Shown here piece by piece: positions 27,303-35,789 of a stretch of 64,000 nt of DNA. Origin of the DNA: Clostridium estertheticum subsp. estertheticum (lineage in GTDB: Bacteria > Bacillota > Clostridia > Clostridiales > Clostridiaceae); contig NZ_CP015756.1 of NCBI RefSeq assembly GCF_001877035.1, positions 3,091,001-3,155,000 on the forward strand, read 5' to 3'. The notes beneath the pieces are model-generated. The model had not been told where the DNA came from. It worked only from the letters and a program-made list of their open reading frames with translations, and did not search any database. Positions within the stretch are counted from its first letter, which is position 1. Each line of letters starts with the position of its first letter. Made by a program: the position numbers and the translations under genes.

Positions 27303-27644
27303 TTAATATACCATCTCATCAAATGAATACAAACTTAAACAACTATCAAATGAATTACTAGCCTCTTCTTTTGATATCTTACCTCTAACAAGATTTCTAT
27401 ATAACATATATAACTTTACATAAAGATCTGGACTGATTTGCTTAACTTCTATCATTTTATTATATATCATATCTTCCATAAAAGATGTGCTGTCTACCTC
27501 AAAAGTACTAACAACAAAACTTTGTAGTTCTTTAATTTTGTTTTTTACATTTGAATCAAAACAAAGACTATTTATTTCATCTAGTCCTTTAATAATTTTT
27601 TTTACTGCCTCAACTTGATTTAAATCTTGGCTATTACTACTCAC
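27303..27644 (-). CDS. Small helical protein of unknown function
   Basis: This 113-residue protein starts at a GTG behind GAGGGGTGATG. It is helical and acidic, with no signal peptide or membrane segment. Blocks such as YVKLYMLYRNLVRGKISKEE and FDSCLSLYSFDEMVY show no motif I know. It lies between the unknown membrane protein and the second flagellin, 90 bases after the former, so the two may be cotranscribed. A flagellin-specific chaperone is conceivable from size and position but not supported by sequence. Confidence 0.6.
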   Translation of the reverse strand: MSSNSQDLNQVEAVKKIIKGLDEINSLCFDSNVKNKIKELQSFVVSTFEVDSTSFMEDMIYNKMIEVKQISPDLYVKLYMLYRNLVRGKISKEEASNSFDSCLSLYSFDEMVY

Positions 27645-27733
27645 AAAACATCACCCCTCATAATTTAAAGCGTTAAACTTGTCTACGGTTTCATCTGAAC
27701 ATCGTGACACACGAATTAGAATCTTTGTTTTTA

Positions 27734-28264
27734 TTATATCATATATCTAAATTCATTTTCTATATCTTTTTTCCATTGCACGTAATCATCCGAAATTATT
27801 GAATTTATAATGCTTTCTTCGGTTTTAAAATTATTCTCAATAAGCGCCTGCATTAATTCTTTAAGTTGAGACTCTAACTTATTTGTTTCTGCCATTACAT
27901 TTTTATTAGCTAAATCTTCATTCATCGTTTTTAATGCGCTACTTATACTATTTACTCCATCTATAGAATCATTTAATACTGTTTTCACCTGCGATTTTGT
28001 ACCATTTTTATAATTTAGTTGTATATAAGTTAAAGCTTCTCCTAATGTATCAGAAATCTTTAAGGTATACCTTATTTCATCTGCATGTTTTCCGCTCTCT
28101 TTTTTTAGAATTTTCTGATTAGAATTATTTAAAATTACTTTTCTTTTATTTTCTTTTAAAATCATGCTTGTGTTATGTATTTTCGTAAAAATGGATATTA
28201 CAAAAAAAATTATGCTCATTACAAATATTATTCTTGATTTATCAATTTTAGTTTTTTTACTCAT
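27734..28264 (-). CDS. Single-pass membrane protein with helical extracellular domain
   Basis: The 176-residue protein has a basic N-terminus, one transmembrane helix (IIFVMSIIFFVISIFTKI) and a mostly helical outer part (SQVKTVLNDSIDGVNSISSA, LESQLKELMQALIENNF). It resembles the periplasmic part of small sensory or anchoring proteins, but no family signature is visible and there is no cytoplasmic signalling domain. AGGTGGGG precedes the ATG. Function unknown. Confidence 0.65.
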   Translation of the reverse strand: MSKKTKIDKSRIIFVMSIIFFVISIFTKIHNTSMILKENKRKVILNNSNQKILKKESGKHADEIRYTLKISDTLGEALTYIQLNYKNGTKSQVKTVLNDSIDGVNSISSALKTMNEDLANKNVMAETNKLESQLKELMQALIENNFKTEESIINSIISDDYVQWKKDIENEFRYMI

Positions 28265-28584
28265 ATTATTTACCCCACCTAGCTAAAATCTTAATTTTGT
28301 AAATACCTATCCCATACACTATTATCTTTTGTTAACTCCATAATAGGTATAAAGAATTTAAAGATATACTCACTATACCAACTTAAGTTTTAAACTACAA
28401 TAGTAATAAATACTTATTAAAAGACAACAAAATAAGCACCACAACTACTGATTTAGTCACTAATGCTCATTTTGATTGTCCCTCTTATTTCACATTTACA
28501 CCAACTTGTCTCATGATCTCTACTAACTTCTATCCAACCATAACATTGAAGTTCATACTACAATTCTATATCTTCATACAAATA
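28265..28584. other. Intergenic stretch without a recognised gene
   Basis: About 320 bases of AT-rich sequence with only weak, short frames. I found no convincing promoter, terminator or RNA structure. Confidence 0.45.
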
Positions 28585-28764
28585 CTACGCCCATACATCC
28601 AAGTTCTGCCCTACATTAGAGTCTACTGCAACATTCTTTATCATTTCTGTCATTTGAGTAGCAGTTTCCTTACCAGTATCCATTGCCATCTTCATTACTG
28701 CTATACCTGCTGATTCTTTTACCTTTGATTGACTCATTACCATTGATAATACTCCTATGTCCAT
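28585..28764 (-). CDS. YjfB-family putative motility protein
   Basis: The ATG at 28764 after GGGAGGTG gives 59 residues: MDIGVLSMVMSQSKVKESAG followed by IAVMKMAMDTGKETATQMTE. This matches the small YjfB family (motility-associated, Bacillus and Clostridium). The biochemical role is unknown. A sigma-28-like promoter lies about 140 bases upstream, consistent with control by FliA. Confidence 0.8.
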   Translation of the reverse strand: MDIGVLSMVMSQSKVKESAGIAVMKMAMDTGKETATQMTEMIKNVAVDSNVGQNLDVWA

Positions 28765-28902
28765 CAAAACACCTCCCATTTACTCTTTTCCCCAAATTAC
28801 CATTACCTTAGTGGATTGTTTAAATTCTATAGCTTCTTTTATACCTGAAATATTTCGTTCCTTTATTTTAATGTCCTACCTTCATTATAACAGCATAATT
28901 GT

Positions 28903-28929
28903 TTATTGTATTCAAATATAGCTATTTTA
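28903..28929 (-). promoter_or_regulatory. Candidate sigma-28 promoter of the yjfB-like gene
   Basis: TAAA-N15-TACAATAA on the minus strand, one base away from the TACGATAA seen before flgM and the main flagellin. A TATAAT lies about 15-20 bases downstream without a good -35, so a sigma-A alternative exists. Confidence 0.45.
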
Positions 28930-29166
28930 TAATATCTTTGAAAATACTCTATTGTCTCAAACTCATAATAAAAATTATCACTTAATACTATTTTTTTCTA
29001 AAACACCAAATATCAAAACCAATCCCACAAGTATGTCTTTTTATCTCTACATTCATTATAATTTAAGCTAGCTATATTAGCAAAATCCAAAAGCAACTAA
29101 AAGAATATAAATTCATTTAAACTCTTCCGACGACTTTACTTAGTCTATGATTTAAACCTCACAAAA

Positions 29167-29199
29167 AATATAAGTTTATACCAAGTATACGCTTATATT
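29167..29199. repeat. Inverted repeat in a gene-free stretch
   Basis: AATATAAG and CTTATATT flank a short centre that can also pair (TTATA/TATAC). It lies in the 600-base gap between the divergent yjfB-like gene and third flagellin, both of which have promoters in the gap. No T-tract follows, so a terminator is unlikely. It could be an operator or chance. Confidence 0.35.
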
Positions 29200-29359
29200 C
29201 CCTCTAAAATCCCTCTAAATTCTCAGTATTTTATTTTTTTATTGTATTTGTACATGTTTAACTCTTGTTAAATTATAAATACTTATAGCCCAATGAATTA
29301 TCAAACCTACTTTTTAATATTGTAAGTTTTTTAGTTTTTAATCATTTTGAAAAATTCTC

Positions 29360-29386
29360 TAAAGTTTATGCTAATTTTTACGAAGA
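29360..29386 (+). promoter_or_regulatory. Candidate sigma-28 promoter of the third flagellin
   Basis: TAAA-N15-TACGAAGA on the plus strand, matching the start of the TACGATAA box used elsewhere in the window, about 38 bases before the start codon. The short distance leaves a leader of about 30 bases. Confidence 0.5.
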
Positions 29387-29423
29387 TTATATAATACTTC
29401 ATTTTTACAAGGAGGTGATTTTA

Positions 29424-30248
29424 TTGATAATAAATAACAATTTTTCCTTACTAAATTCATATAATAAACTAACTAAAAACAAACCCCAAAGTGAGAATGT
29501 AATAGAAAAAATTTCTTCTGGTAAAAGAATTAATAGATCTTCTGATGATTCAGCAGGGCTAGCTATTAGTGAAAGCTTTAAAGCTCAAGTAAGAGGATTA
29601 TCTGCAGCCCAGAATTGTATGGGGGACGGCATATCATTACTTCAAGTAACAGACGGAGCTTTAGGAGAAATTTCAACACTTCTTCATAGAATGAAAGAAA
29701 CCTCCGTTCAAGCTTCTACTGGAACATTATCAAATGAAGATAGAAAAGCTTTAGATAATGAATTTAAGCAAATGAAGGCAGGTATAGATGAAATTTCACA
29801 AAGCACTAATTTTAATGATATAAAGCTTTTAACCGATGATAAATATTTAGATATTCAAACTAGAGACACCCCTTATGCTAGTTATTCTATAAAACTATTT
29901 GACACTAGTACTACTGCTTTAGGCTTAGATACTGCTTCACTAAATAGCCAAACAGATTCCAGCAATGCTATATCAAAAATTGATGAAGCTCTAATAAGAG
30001 TTATTAATAATAGAACTAGCACAGGTGCAGACTTAAATTCTATTCAGCACTCTTTGACAGATGCAACTAATGCAAACTATAATATTAACGTATCTCTTTC
30101 ACAAATCGAAGATATAAATATGGCAACTGCAACTATGAAAATGGTTAGATTTAATGCCTTGGAAAGCGCTAGCAATCAAATGTTATTATCTTCAAGATTA
30201 AATAATGAAAATGTCAATAACATATTAAATAAATGGTTACAATCCTGA
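29424..30248 (+). CDS. Divergent flagellin (third copy), only plus-strand gene
   Basis: The start is a TTG 8 bases after AAGGAGG, giving 274 residues. An upstream GTG overlaps the ribosome binding site. The N-terminal half is clearly flagellin (ISSGKRINRSSDDSAGLAIS, AQVRGLSAAQNCMGDGISLL). The C-terminal half keeps the helices (IEDINMATATMKMVRFNALE) but the usual LPQQVLQLL end is replaced by NENVNNILNKWLQS. It is thus a degenerate or specialised flagellin. It stands alone, with its own promoter and terminator. Confidence 0.88.
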   Translation: MIINNNFSLLNSYNKLTKNKPQSENVIEKISSGKRINRSSDDSAGLAISESFKAQVRGLSAAQNCMGDGISLLQVTDGALGEISTLLHRMKETSVQASTGTLSNEDRKALDNEFKQMKAGIDEISQSTNFNDIKLLTDDKYLDIQTRDTPYASYSIKLFDTSTTALGLDTASLNSQTDSSNAISKIDEALIRVINNRTSTGADLNSIQHSLTDATNANYNINVSLSQIEDINMATATMKMVRFNALESASNQMLLSSRLNNENVNNILNKWLQS

Positions 30249-30271
30249 TGTGAAAGTTATGATTAATACAT

Positions 30272-30311
30272 AAATGGTTGTCCAATGAAATATTTCATTG
30301 GACAACCATTT
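30272..30311. terminator. 40-bp perfect palindrome, bidirectional terminator
   Basis: A perfect palindrome beginning AAATGGTTGTCCAATGAAAT lies between the convergent third flagellin and the epimerase. A and T runs at its edges allow it to act as an intrinsic terminator on both strands. Confidence 0.8.
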
Positions 30312-30362
30312 TCTTATATTTCAAAATAACCCACCAGATAGTAAGTGGCATTGCGAGTGCCA

Positions 30363-31373
30363 CTATTTACTTTTTTCCCAAGTAATATTTATCCATTGTT
30401 CAGTTTCTTCTATACCTTGTTCTAGCGTATATTCTGGTTGCCAATCCATAAGATCCTTCGCTTTTGAGTAATTACACTTAAGTTTCATTATTTCACTCTG
30501 TGGATGTATATGTTTTACATGATTTATTGCAACTCGCCCTTTATTTATAATTTCAGAAAGTTCATTTACAGTAACATCTCTATTTGTACCTGCATTTACT
30601 ATTTCACCATTTATTTTATCTGAATAACCAGCCATAACAACAAATCTAGCACAATCTTTTACATAAAGTAAATCCCTTGTTTGTTCTCCCCTGCCATAGA
30701 TGTTTATATCTTTTCCTTCTAATGCATTCTTTATAAATATTGCAACTACGCCACCTTCACCACCAGTTTTTTGATGAGGACCATAGGTATTAAAAGGTCT
30801 TATAACTACGGTAGGAAGCTTGTACGCATTGTAATATGAAAGAACCATGTTTTCTGCTGCAATCTTACTTGCTCCATAAGGTGATATAGGCTTTGTCGGA
30901 TGCATTTCATCTATACCATCTTCATCTGCTGTATCGTACACCATACATGTGCTCATAAAAATAATTTTGCACGGATAAGTATTTTCATTAATATCCAATA
31001 TCCATTCAGAACCATCCATTTTAGCATTTTCACCAAACATCTGAACTTTAGTTTTTTCTAAAATGTTAAATGTTCCAACAGTGTCATTATAGAATGTAGT
31101 TTTGGGATCATCTATACTATCCTGAACATTTATAGATGCTCCTAAATGATATATTATATCAAATTTTTCTTTGAAAATTTTATGTAAAATAATTTGGTCG
31201 TTTATATCACCTTTTACGAATTTGAAATTCATATTTTCATTAAATTCTTCTATGTTTTCTAGCATCCCATTGGATAAATTGTCTAATGCTACTACACTAT
31301 GTCCATCATCCAATAATCTTTTTACAACCCAACGTCCAATAAATCCAGCCCCACCTGTTACTAATATATTCAT
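30363..31373 (-). CDS. NAD-dependent sugar epimerase/dehydratase (extended SDR)
   Basis: The 336-residue protein has the Rossmann motif TGGAGFIG (residues 6-13) and an active-site pattern of the extended SDR family: MSTCMVYD, then YGASK with the catalytic tyrosine and lysine, and RPFNTYGP. It is related to GalE, WbpP and dTDP-glucose dehydratases. Its insert around residues 105-140 (QMFGENAKMDGSEWILDINE) is unusual. As last gene of the glycosylation island it probably supplies or modifies a nucleotide sugar for flagellin. The exact reaction cannot be read from sequence. Confidence 0.8.
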   Translation of the reverse strand: MNILVTGGAGFIGRWVVKRLLDDGHSVVALDNLSNGMLENIEEFNENMNFKFVKGDINDQIILHKIFKEKFDIIYHLGASINVQDSIDDPKTTFYNDTVGTFNILEKTKVQMFGENAKMDGSEWILDINENTYPCKIIFMSTCMVYDTADEDGIDEMHPTKPISPYGASKIAAENMVLSYYNAYKLPTVVIRPFNTYGPHQKTGGEGGVVAIFIKNALEGKDINIYGRGEQTRDLLYVKDCARFVVMAGYSDKINGEIVNAGTNRDVTVNELSEIINKGRVAINHVKHIHPQSEIMKLKCNYSKAKDLMDWQPEYTLEQGIEETEQWINITWEKSK

Positions 31374-31397
31374 ATATATCCACTCCCCTTAAACTAA

Positions 31398-32390
31398 TCA
31401 TATTTTTCTAATCAAATTCTCCACTATTCTTTTCACACCACTTCCATCAATAACTTCTTTACCTCTTCTATTGATTTCTTTTCTTTCCCCATAATCATTA
31501 CAAAGGTTATTTAACTCACTTACAAACATATCTTTATCTAATTTATCGTACCATCCTATATTTTTTATTATTCCCATTTCACTTAACTTAGCAGCTATTC
31601 CTTGTTGATTTTCCGCAACAATAATCCCTAGCGTCGCTATCCCGCAAGTTGCTAGTTCATATAATGTACTTCCACAAGCTGAAATAGCTATATCACATTT
31701 TTTCATAATTTCATACATATTCGCATTGTAATAAAAACTAATTTTAGGGCTTTTAAAGTTCTTCAAAAACCCTTTTCCATCAAAAGAAGGGCCTACAATT
31801 ACATGAAAATTGTACTCTAACCTTTCTACATATTCTAGAAGTTGTTCTGTAACATGCTGTGGGTCCCCACCGCCTACCGTTATCATTATATCATTCACAT
31901 TAATTTTTACATATTTTTTGGAATTCACTCTAAATTCTTCTCGTAACATTATATAAGTTGGCCCTATAAGTAGCTTTGTATTAGGATTAACTTTATATTC
32001 AAAATCAGCAGCATCTACGTTCTGATTAATTAAGAAATCTACATTAAAACAATATAAATTCATATCATCTATATATACAGTCTGATTAAACATTTTTTTA
32101 GTCTCATTAAAATACCTTTCATCTACATCGTAACTATCCGTAATTAATAAATCTGCTTGTATATCTTTTATATCAAGCAACATGGACTCTTCTCTTATTT
32201 CCATAACTACAAATCCTTGTGATTTTATCATTTCAATTCCTATTCTATATTTCTCACTTAAAGGATTATCTACTCTACATATATAAAAAACATCATTAAT
32301 TTTAGAGAATTCTTTTGCTATAACCAAAGTTCTCATTATATGTCCCATACCAATATTTGCGCCACCATCTGCTCTAATAGCTATTTTCAT
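31398..32390 (-). CDS. pseG: UDP-2,4-diacetamido-2,4,6-trideoxy-beta-L-altropyranose hydrolase PseG
   Basis: At 330 residues it begins MKIAIRADGGANIGMGHIMR, the PseG signature with the catalytic histidine at residue 17. GT-B-like features follow: TVGGGDPQHVTEQLLEYVE and ISACGSTLYELATCGIATLG. PseG removes UDP from the altropyranose intermediate in pseudaminic acid synthesis. A decayed end of a pseB copy lies immediately upstream (32394-32513), showing that pseG was once directly behind another pseB. Confidence 0.9.
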   Translation of the reverse strand: MKIAIRADGGANIGMGHIMRTLVIAKEFSKINDVFYICRVDNPLSEKYRIGIEMIKSQGFVVMEIREESMLLDIKDIQADLLITDSYDVDERYFNETKKMFNQTVYIDDMNLYCFNVDFLINQNVDAADFEYKVNPNTKLLIGPTYIMLREEFRVNSKKYVKINVNDIMITVGGGDPQHVTEQLLEYVERLEYNFHVIVGPSFDGKGFLKNFKSPKISFYYNANMYEIMKKCDIAISACGSTLYELATCGIATLGIIVAENQQGIAAKLSEMGIIKNIGWYDKLDKDMFVSELNNLCNDYGERKEINRRGKEVIDGSGVKRIVENLIRKI

Positions 32391-32393
32391 TAA

Positions 32394-32513
32394 TTACACC
32401 AAGCCTTCTTTCTTAAGTAATGCTCGAACTTCCTCTTTCTAATATATCATTAGTTAATTTATAATACTACGCATTCTCCATTGTTATGGATAGGTAGTTT
32501 TATAACATTTTCC
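32394..32513 (-). pseudogene. Remnant of a second pseB gene
   Basis: Minus-strand 32438-32394 reads KEEVRALLKKEGLV and a stop, matching the pseB C-terminus KEEIRTLLKEEGLV. A 48-base block at 32466-32513 aligns without gaps to pseB 34216-34263 with 39 identical bases. The rest of the gene is lost. This shows that a second pseB copy once preceded pseG. Confidence 0.8.
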
Positions 32514-32564
32514 GCTAATGATCTTTTTCTGCATAATAGCTATCCTTTTAAATTTAACTTCCTT

Positions 32565-33455
32565 TTAATCTAAAAACTTTGTTGCTATAATTGCATTTTG
32601 AGGCAATAAACAAGGTATTTCATCAATTATTGGATATGCAAGAAGACTTTCTTCTGAAAAATAAGCAATGTTCTTTTTCAGAAAATCAGTTTTAGTAATA
32701 GGACAGCATAATGGATTTAAAACTTGAAAATTTAAGTCTTTTTTAATAATTATTATTCCAGTGGGGTTTAAAGGATTTGAGCAAATTTCAAATAATTTAT
32801 GTTCAATAACATTATATCCAAGTTCTTTTGCTGTTGAATATAAATTAGTAACGTATCCATGATTCAACATTCTTTCTCTTGACTCCTCATTTGCAAATTC
32901 ATATGATGGTTCTAATAAAATTAAATATTTATTCGTTATGCGATATAGTTCCATAAGCGCTTCTTTTTCTTTACCCCCATTAGGTTCAATTGAATGCGAT
33001 GTATATACTACATCAATAGAATTATCTTTAAACTGTGTACAAAATAAATCTCCTGTAAATAATTGCACATTACTTATTTTTAGCTCATTTAAGAATTTCT
33101 TAGCATATTTTATTCTTGACCAAGATATATCAAACCCATAACATTTATTAGGTTTATTTTCTAAGGAAAGAATCAAAGGTGCCAAAGTAGTTGCTTCACC
33201 AATCCCAACTTCTAATAATGAGTTATATTCACCTAAATTATCAATGTATTGAGCGAGTTCAAAACAATATTTGTTTATAAATAACGATTCTTTTTTGTAT
33301 GCCTTAATATATGTACCAGCTTGAAAATCATAGCTAATCATAATATCTTCAATGGAATTACAAATATCCCCCTCTATCTCTTTTAAATATTTTATTATAT
33401 TGGTATTTTGCAAATACAACTGCTTAACTCTACTTAAAATTTTTAACTTATCCAT
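32565..33455 (-). CDS. SAM-dependent methyltransferase with Trm112-like C-terminus
   Basis: The 296-residue protein carries a class I methyltransferase fold: motif I LLEVGIGEATTLAPLILSLE, then CYGFDISWSRIKYAKKFLNE and DNSIDVVYTSHSIEPNGGKE. The C-terminal 50 residues (LNPLCCPITKTDFLKKN, YFSEESLLAYPIIDEIPCLL) look like a UPF0434/Trm112 zinc-ribbon segment with CC as the remaining cysteines. Such proteins occur in nonulosonic acid clusters, where methylation of the sugar is likely but unproven. Degenerate pseB and pseG remnants flank it on both sides. Confidence 0.75.
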   Translation of the reverse strand: MDKLKILSRVKQLYLQNTNIIKYLKEIEGDICNSIEDIMISYDFQAGTYIKAYKKESLFINKYCFELAQYIDNLGEYNSLLEVGIGEATTLAPLILSLENKPNKCYGFDISWSRIKYAKKFLNELKISNVQLFTGDLFCTQFKDNSIDVVYTSHSIEPNGGKEKEALMELYRITNKYLILLEPSYEFANEESRERMLNHGYVTNLYSTAKELGYNVIEHKLFEICSNPLNPTGIIIIKKDLNFQVLNPLCCPITKTDFLKKNIAYFSEESLLAYPIIDEIPCLLPQNAIIATKFLD

Positions 33456-33533
33456 TTTTAATACTCCTTAGCGTTTTTATTTTTCCACTTTCACATTTTT
33501 TTGGTCTTGATAAGCTAGCGCTGCTAAATTACC

Positions 33534-33563
33534 ACCACCATCTGCTCAATTATCTGTTTTCAT
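33534..33563 (-). pseudogene. Remnant of a second pseG 5' end
   Basis: Directly after the pseB stop, an ATG at 33563 begins a 30-base block with 25 identities to the start of pseG (32390-32361). A TGA interrupts it at codon 6 and similarity fades after about ten codons. With the pseB remnant at 32.4 kb it records a former pseB-pseG pair here. Confidence 0.75.
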
Positions 33564-33566
33564 TTT

Positions 33567-34583
33567 TCACACCAAACCCTCTTCCTTCAATAATGTTCTA
33601 ATCTCCTCTTTACGTAAAATATTTTTATTTGCTGAATTATAGCTTTTAATTTCAACTTTTTTATGTTTCTCATAAAATTCATATAAATTTTCTAAATATG
33701 CTGATGGCAATACCGAATACATATTACCTAAATCAAAAGCAAATTCCGATTCTTCCTTAGTCATAAGTTCTTCAAATTTTCTTTCTCCAGCCCTAAGTCC
33801 AATAATATGCAGCTTCACATCTTCTTTTTTTATATTAAGTATTTTACAAGTTTCTTCGAGCACTACTTCTGCAAGATCATAAAGCTTAATTACAGGCATT
33901 TTCAGAACAAAAACTTCTCCGCCTATTGTATTCTCAGCAGTATCCATAATAAGCTTTACCGCTTGAGTTAAAGTCATCATAAATCTAGTCATTTCTGGGT
34001 CTGTAACTGTAATCTTTCTATTTTGTTCAATTTGTTTTTTAAATAGTGGTATTACTGAACCTCTAGATCCCATAACATTTCCAAATCTAACTGCAACAAA
34101 CTTAGTTCTACAATTACCTTTGTTAAAATTTGCTGCTTGTACTAATTTCTCTGCTAAGAGTTTTGTAGCTCCATAAGAATTTGCTGGATTAATGGCTTTA
34201 TCTGAACTTGTAAACACTACGCATTCCACATTATTGTGCATAGCTGCTTTTATCACATTTTCCATTCCCACAATATTAGTTTTAATAGCTTCACCTGGAT
34301 TATATTCGCATGCTGGTACATGTTTCATGGCTGCTAAATTAAATACTACATCTATGTTATTCATTGCTCTTTCTACTCTCTCATAATCTCGCACATCACC
34401 AATCAGAAATCTAAACTTTTTATCATCATTAATTTCATTTTCCATTATAAATTGTTTATATTCGTCTCTGCTAAGTATTCTTATTACCTTTGGTCCTTGT
34501 TTTACAAGTTCCTTTATAAGACCATGACCTATAGTACCAGTTCCACCAATGACAAGAATTTTTTTCCCTGTATAGTATCCCAT
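33567..34583 (-). CDS. pseB: UDP-GlcNAc 4,6-dehydratase PseB-type
   Basis: The 338-residue protein has the Rossmann motif GGTGTIG (residues 13-19) and the polysaccharide-biosynthesis dehydratase motifs AAMKHVPACEYNPGEAIKTN, SSDKAINPANSYGATK and RFGNVMGSRGSVIPLFKKQI. This subfamily (PseB/LegB/FlaA1) makes the UDP-4-keto-6-deoxy sugar that opens the pseudaminic or legionaminic pathway. PseB is favoured by the pseI, pseG and pseH neighbours. A candidate promoter and upstream terminator set it off from pseI. Confidence 0.85.
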   Translation of the reverse strand: MGYYTGKKILVIGGTGTIGHGLIKELVKQGPKVIRILSRDEYKQFIMENEINDDKKFRFLIGDVRDYERVERAMNNIDVVFNLAAMKHVPACEYNPGEAIKTNIVGMENVIKAAMHNNVECVVFTSSDKAINPANSYGATKLLAEKLVQAANFNKGNCRTKFVAVRFGNVMGSRGSVIPLFKKQIEQNRKITVTDPEMTRFMMTLTQAVKLIMDTAENTIGGEVFVLKMPVIKLYDLAEVVLEETCKILNIKKEDVKLHIIGLRAGERKFEELMTKEESEFAFDLGNMYSVLPSAYLENLYEFYEKHKKVEIKSYNSANKNILRKEEIRTLLKEEGLV

Positions 34584-34618
34584 GTTGTCCCTCCACTTAA
34601 ACTTATTACTTAACTTTT

Positions 34619-34647
34619 ATATTAAATATACTATAATACTCGTACAA
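34619..34647 (-). promoter_or_regulatory. Candidate sigma-A promoter before pseB
   Basis: TTGTAC and TAATAT with a 17-base spacer on the minus strand, 36 bases before the pseB ATG and just after the pseI terminator. The arrangement suggests pseB, the methyltransferase and pseG can be transcribed separately from pseI. Confidence 0.5.
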
Positions 34648-34680
34648 ATTCACCAATAGTTTATATTTTTTTAATAAATA

Positions 34681-34719
34681 ACAAAATGATTAGTAGCATC
34701 AGCTACTAATCACTTTGTT
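34681..34719 (-). terminator. Rho-independent terminator after pseI
   Basis: ACAAAATGATTAGTAGC and GCTACTAATCACTTTGT pair across a four-base loop with one mismatch-like G-T pair. The stem overlaps the pseI stop codon and TTATT follows on the transcribed strand. Confidence 0.75.
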
Positions 34720-35773
34720 AATTGTCTATTAAATTCCATTCCATAGGCATTCCTTTATTAATATCTGTTTTTGCTATTTTCCCGATTATTTCATTATAAT
34801 ACCTAGTATGCATTCCATATCCCGGTCTTATAGATTTCACATTATTTTCTGTAAGCACTTCACCCTTTTTAATATTTTCAACAGCAAATAGTGACCTAGA
34901 AAATGCCCTGCTATTTTTCATTTTATCAGTTAAATCATAAGTAACAGTCCCTAAAGCCTTCTCGATTTCTCTTATTGATATCACCATAGCTTTTAATTCA
35001 TCCGGCTCTAAAGAAAATGCTGCATCTGGTCCGCCATCTGCTCTACATAAAGTGAAATGTTTCTCTATAATTTTAGCTCCAAGTGCTACAGCTGCTATAG
35101 GTACAGAAATACCTATAGTATGGTCAGATAAGCCTGACACCACATTAAATGTTTCTGCTAAATTAGGTATAGTTTTTAGATTCATATCTTCTAACGGCGC
35201 TGGATAAGCACTAGTACATTTTAGAATAGCAATTTGATAATTCCCTACTCTTTTACATGCATCTATGGCTTCTTGTATCTCACTTAATGTAGCAATTCCT
35301 GTTGCCAAAATCATAGGCTTTCCTTTTGATGCCATATATTCTATTAGTGGAATATCTGTAATTTCAAAAGAAGCCACCTTATAAACAGGTACATTCATAT
35401 CTTCAAGGAAATCTACTGCTGTTTTATCAAATGGAGATGAAAAACATATTAAACCTTCTTCTTCAGCTATTTCTTTTAGTTTTGGCTGCCACTCCCAAGG
35501 AGTATATGCTTCTTTATATAAATTATAAAGATTTCTACCGTCCCATAAAGTTCCTTGTTTTATTTGAAAATACTCATTATTACAATCAATAGTTATAGTG
35601 TCAGCTGTATATGTTTGAAGTTTTACTGCATCAACACCTGCTTTAGCCGCTTCTTTAATAAGTTTTACTGCATTATCGAAATTCCCATTATGATTAGCTG
35701 AAATTTCCGCTACTACAAATACAGCTGAATTTTCAGAAATAACTTTATCGCTAATTTTTATTAAACTACTCAT
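34718..35773 (-). CDS. pseI: Pseudaminic acid synthase PseI
   Basis: The 351-residue protein is a NeuB-family TIM barrel with a C-terminal SAF antifreeze-like domain (GEVLTENNVKSIRPGYGMHT). PseI-type signatures are NEYFQIKQGTLWDGRNLYNL, the sugar-site RADGGPDAAFSLEPDELKAM and VSGLSDHTIG. It condenses the trideoxy-altrose with phosphoenolpyruvate to give pseudaminic acid. GGGAGGTAG precedes the ATG, and pseH lies 16 bases upstream. Confidence 0.92.
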   Translation of the reverse strand: MSSLIKISDKVISENSAVFVVAEISANHNGNFDNAVKLIKEAAKAGVDAVKLQTYTADTITIDCNNEYFQIKQGTLWDGRNLYNLYKEAYTPWEWQPKLKEIAEEEGLICFSSPFDKTAVDFLEDMNVPVYKVASFEITDIPLIEYMASKGKPMILATGIATLSEIQEAIDACKRVGNYQIAILKCTSAYPAPLEDMNLKTIPNLAETFNVVSGLSDHTIGISVPIAAVALGAKIIEKHFTLCRADGGPDAAFSLEPDELKAMVISIREIEKALGTVTYDLTDKMKNSRAFSRSLFAVENIKKGEVLTENNVKSIRPGYGMHTRYYNEIIGKIAKTDINKGMPMEWNLIDN

Positions 35774-35789
35774 ATAGCTACCTCCCTAT

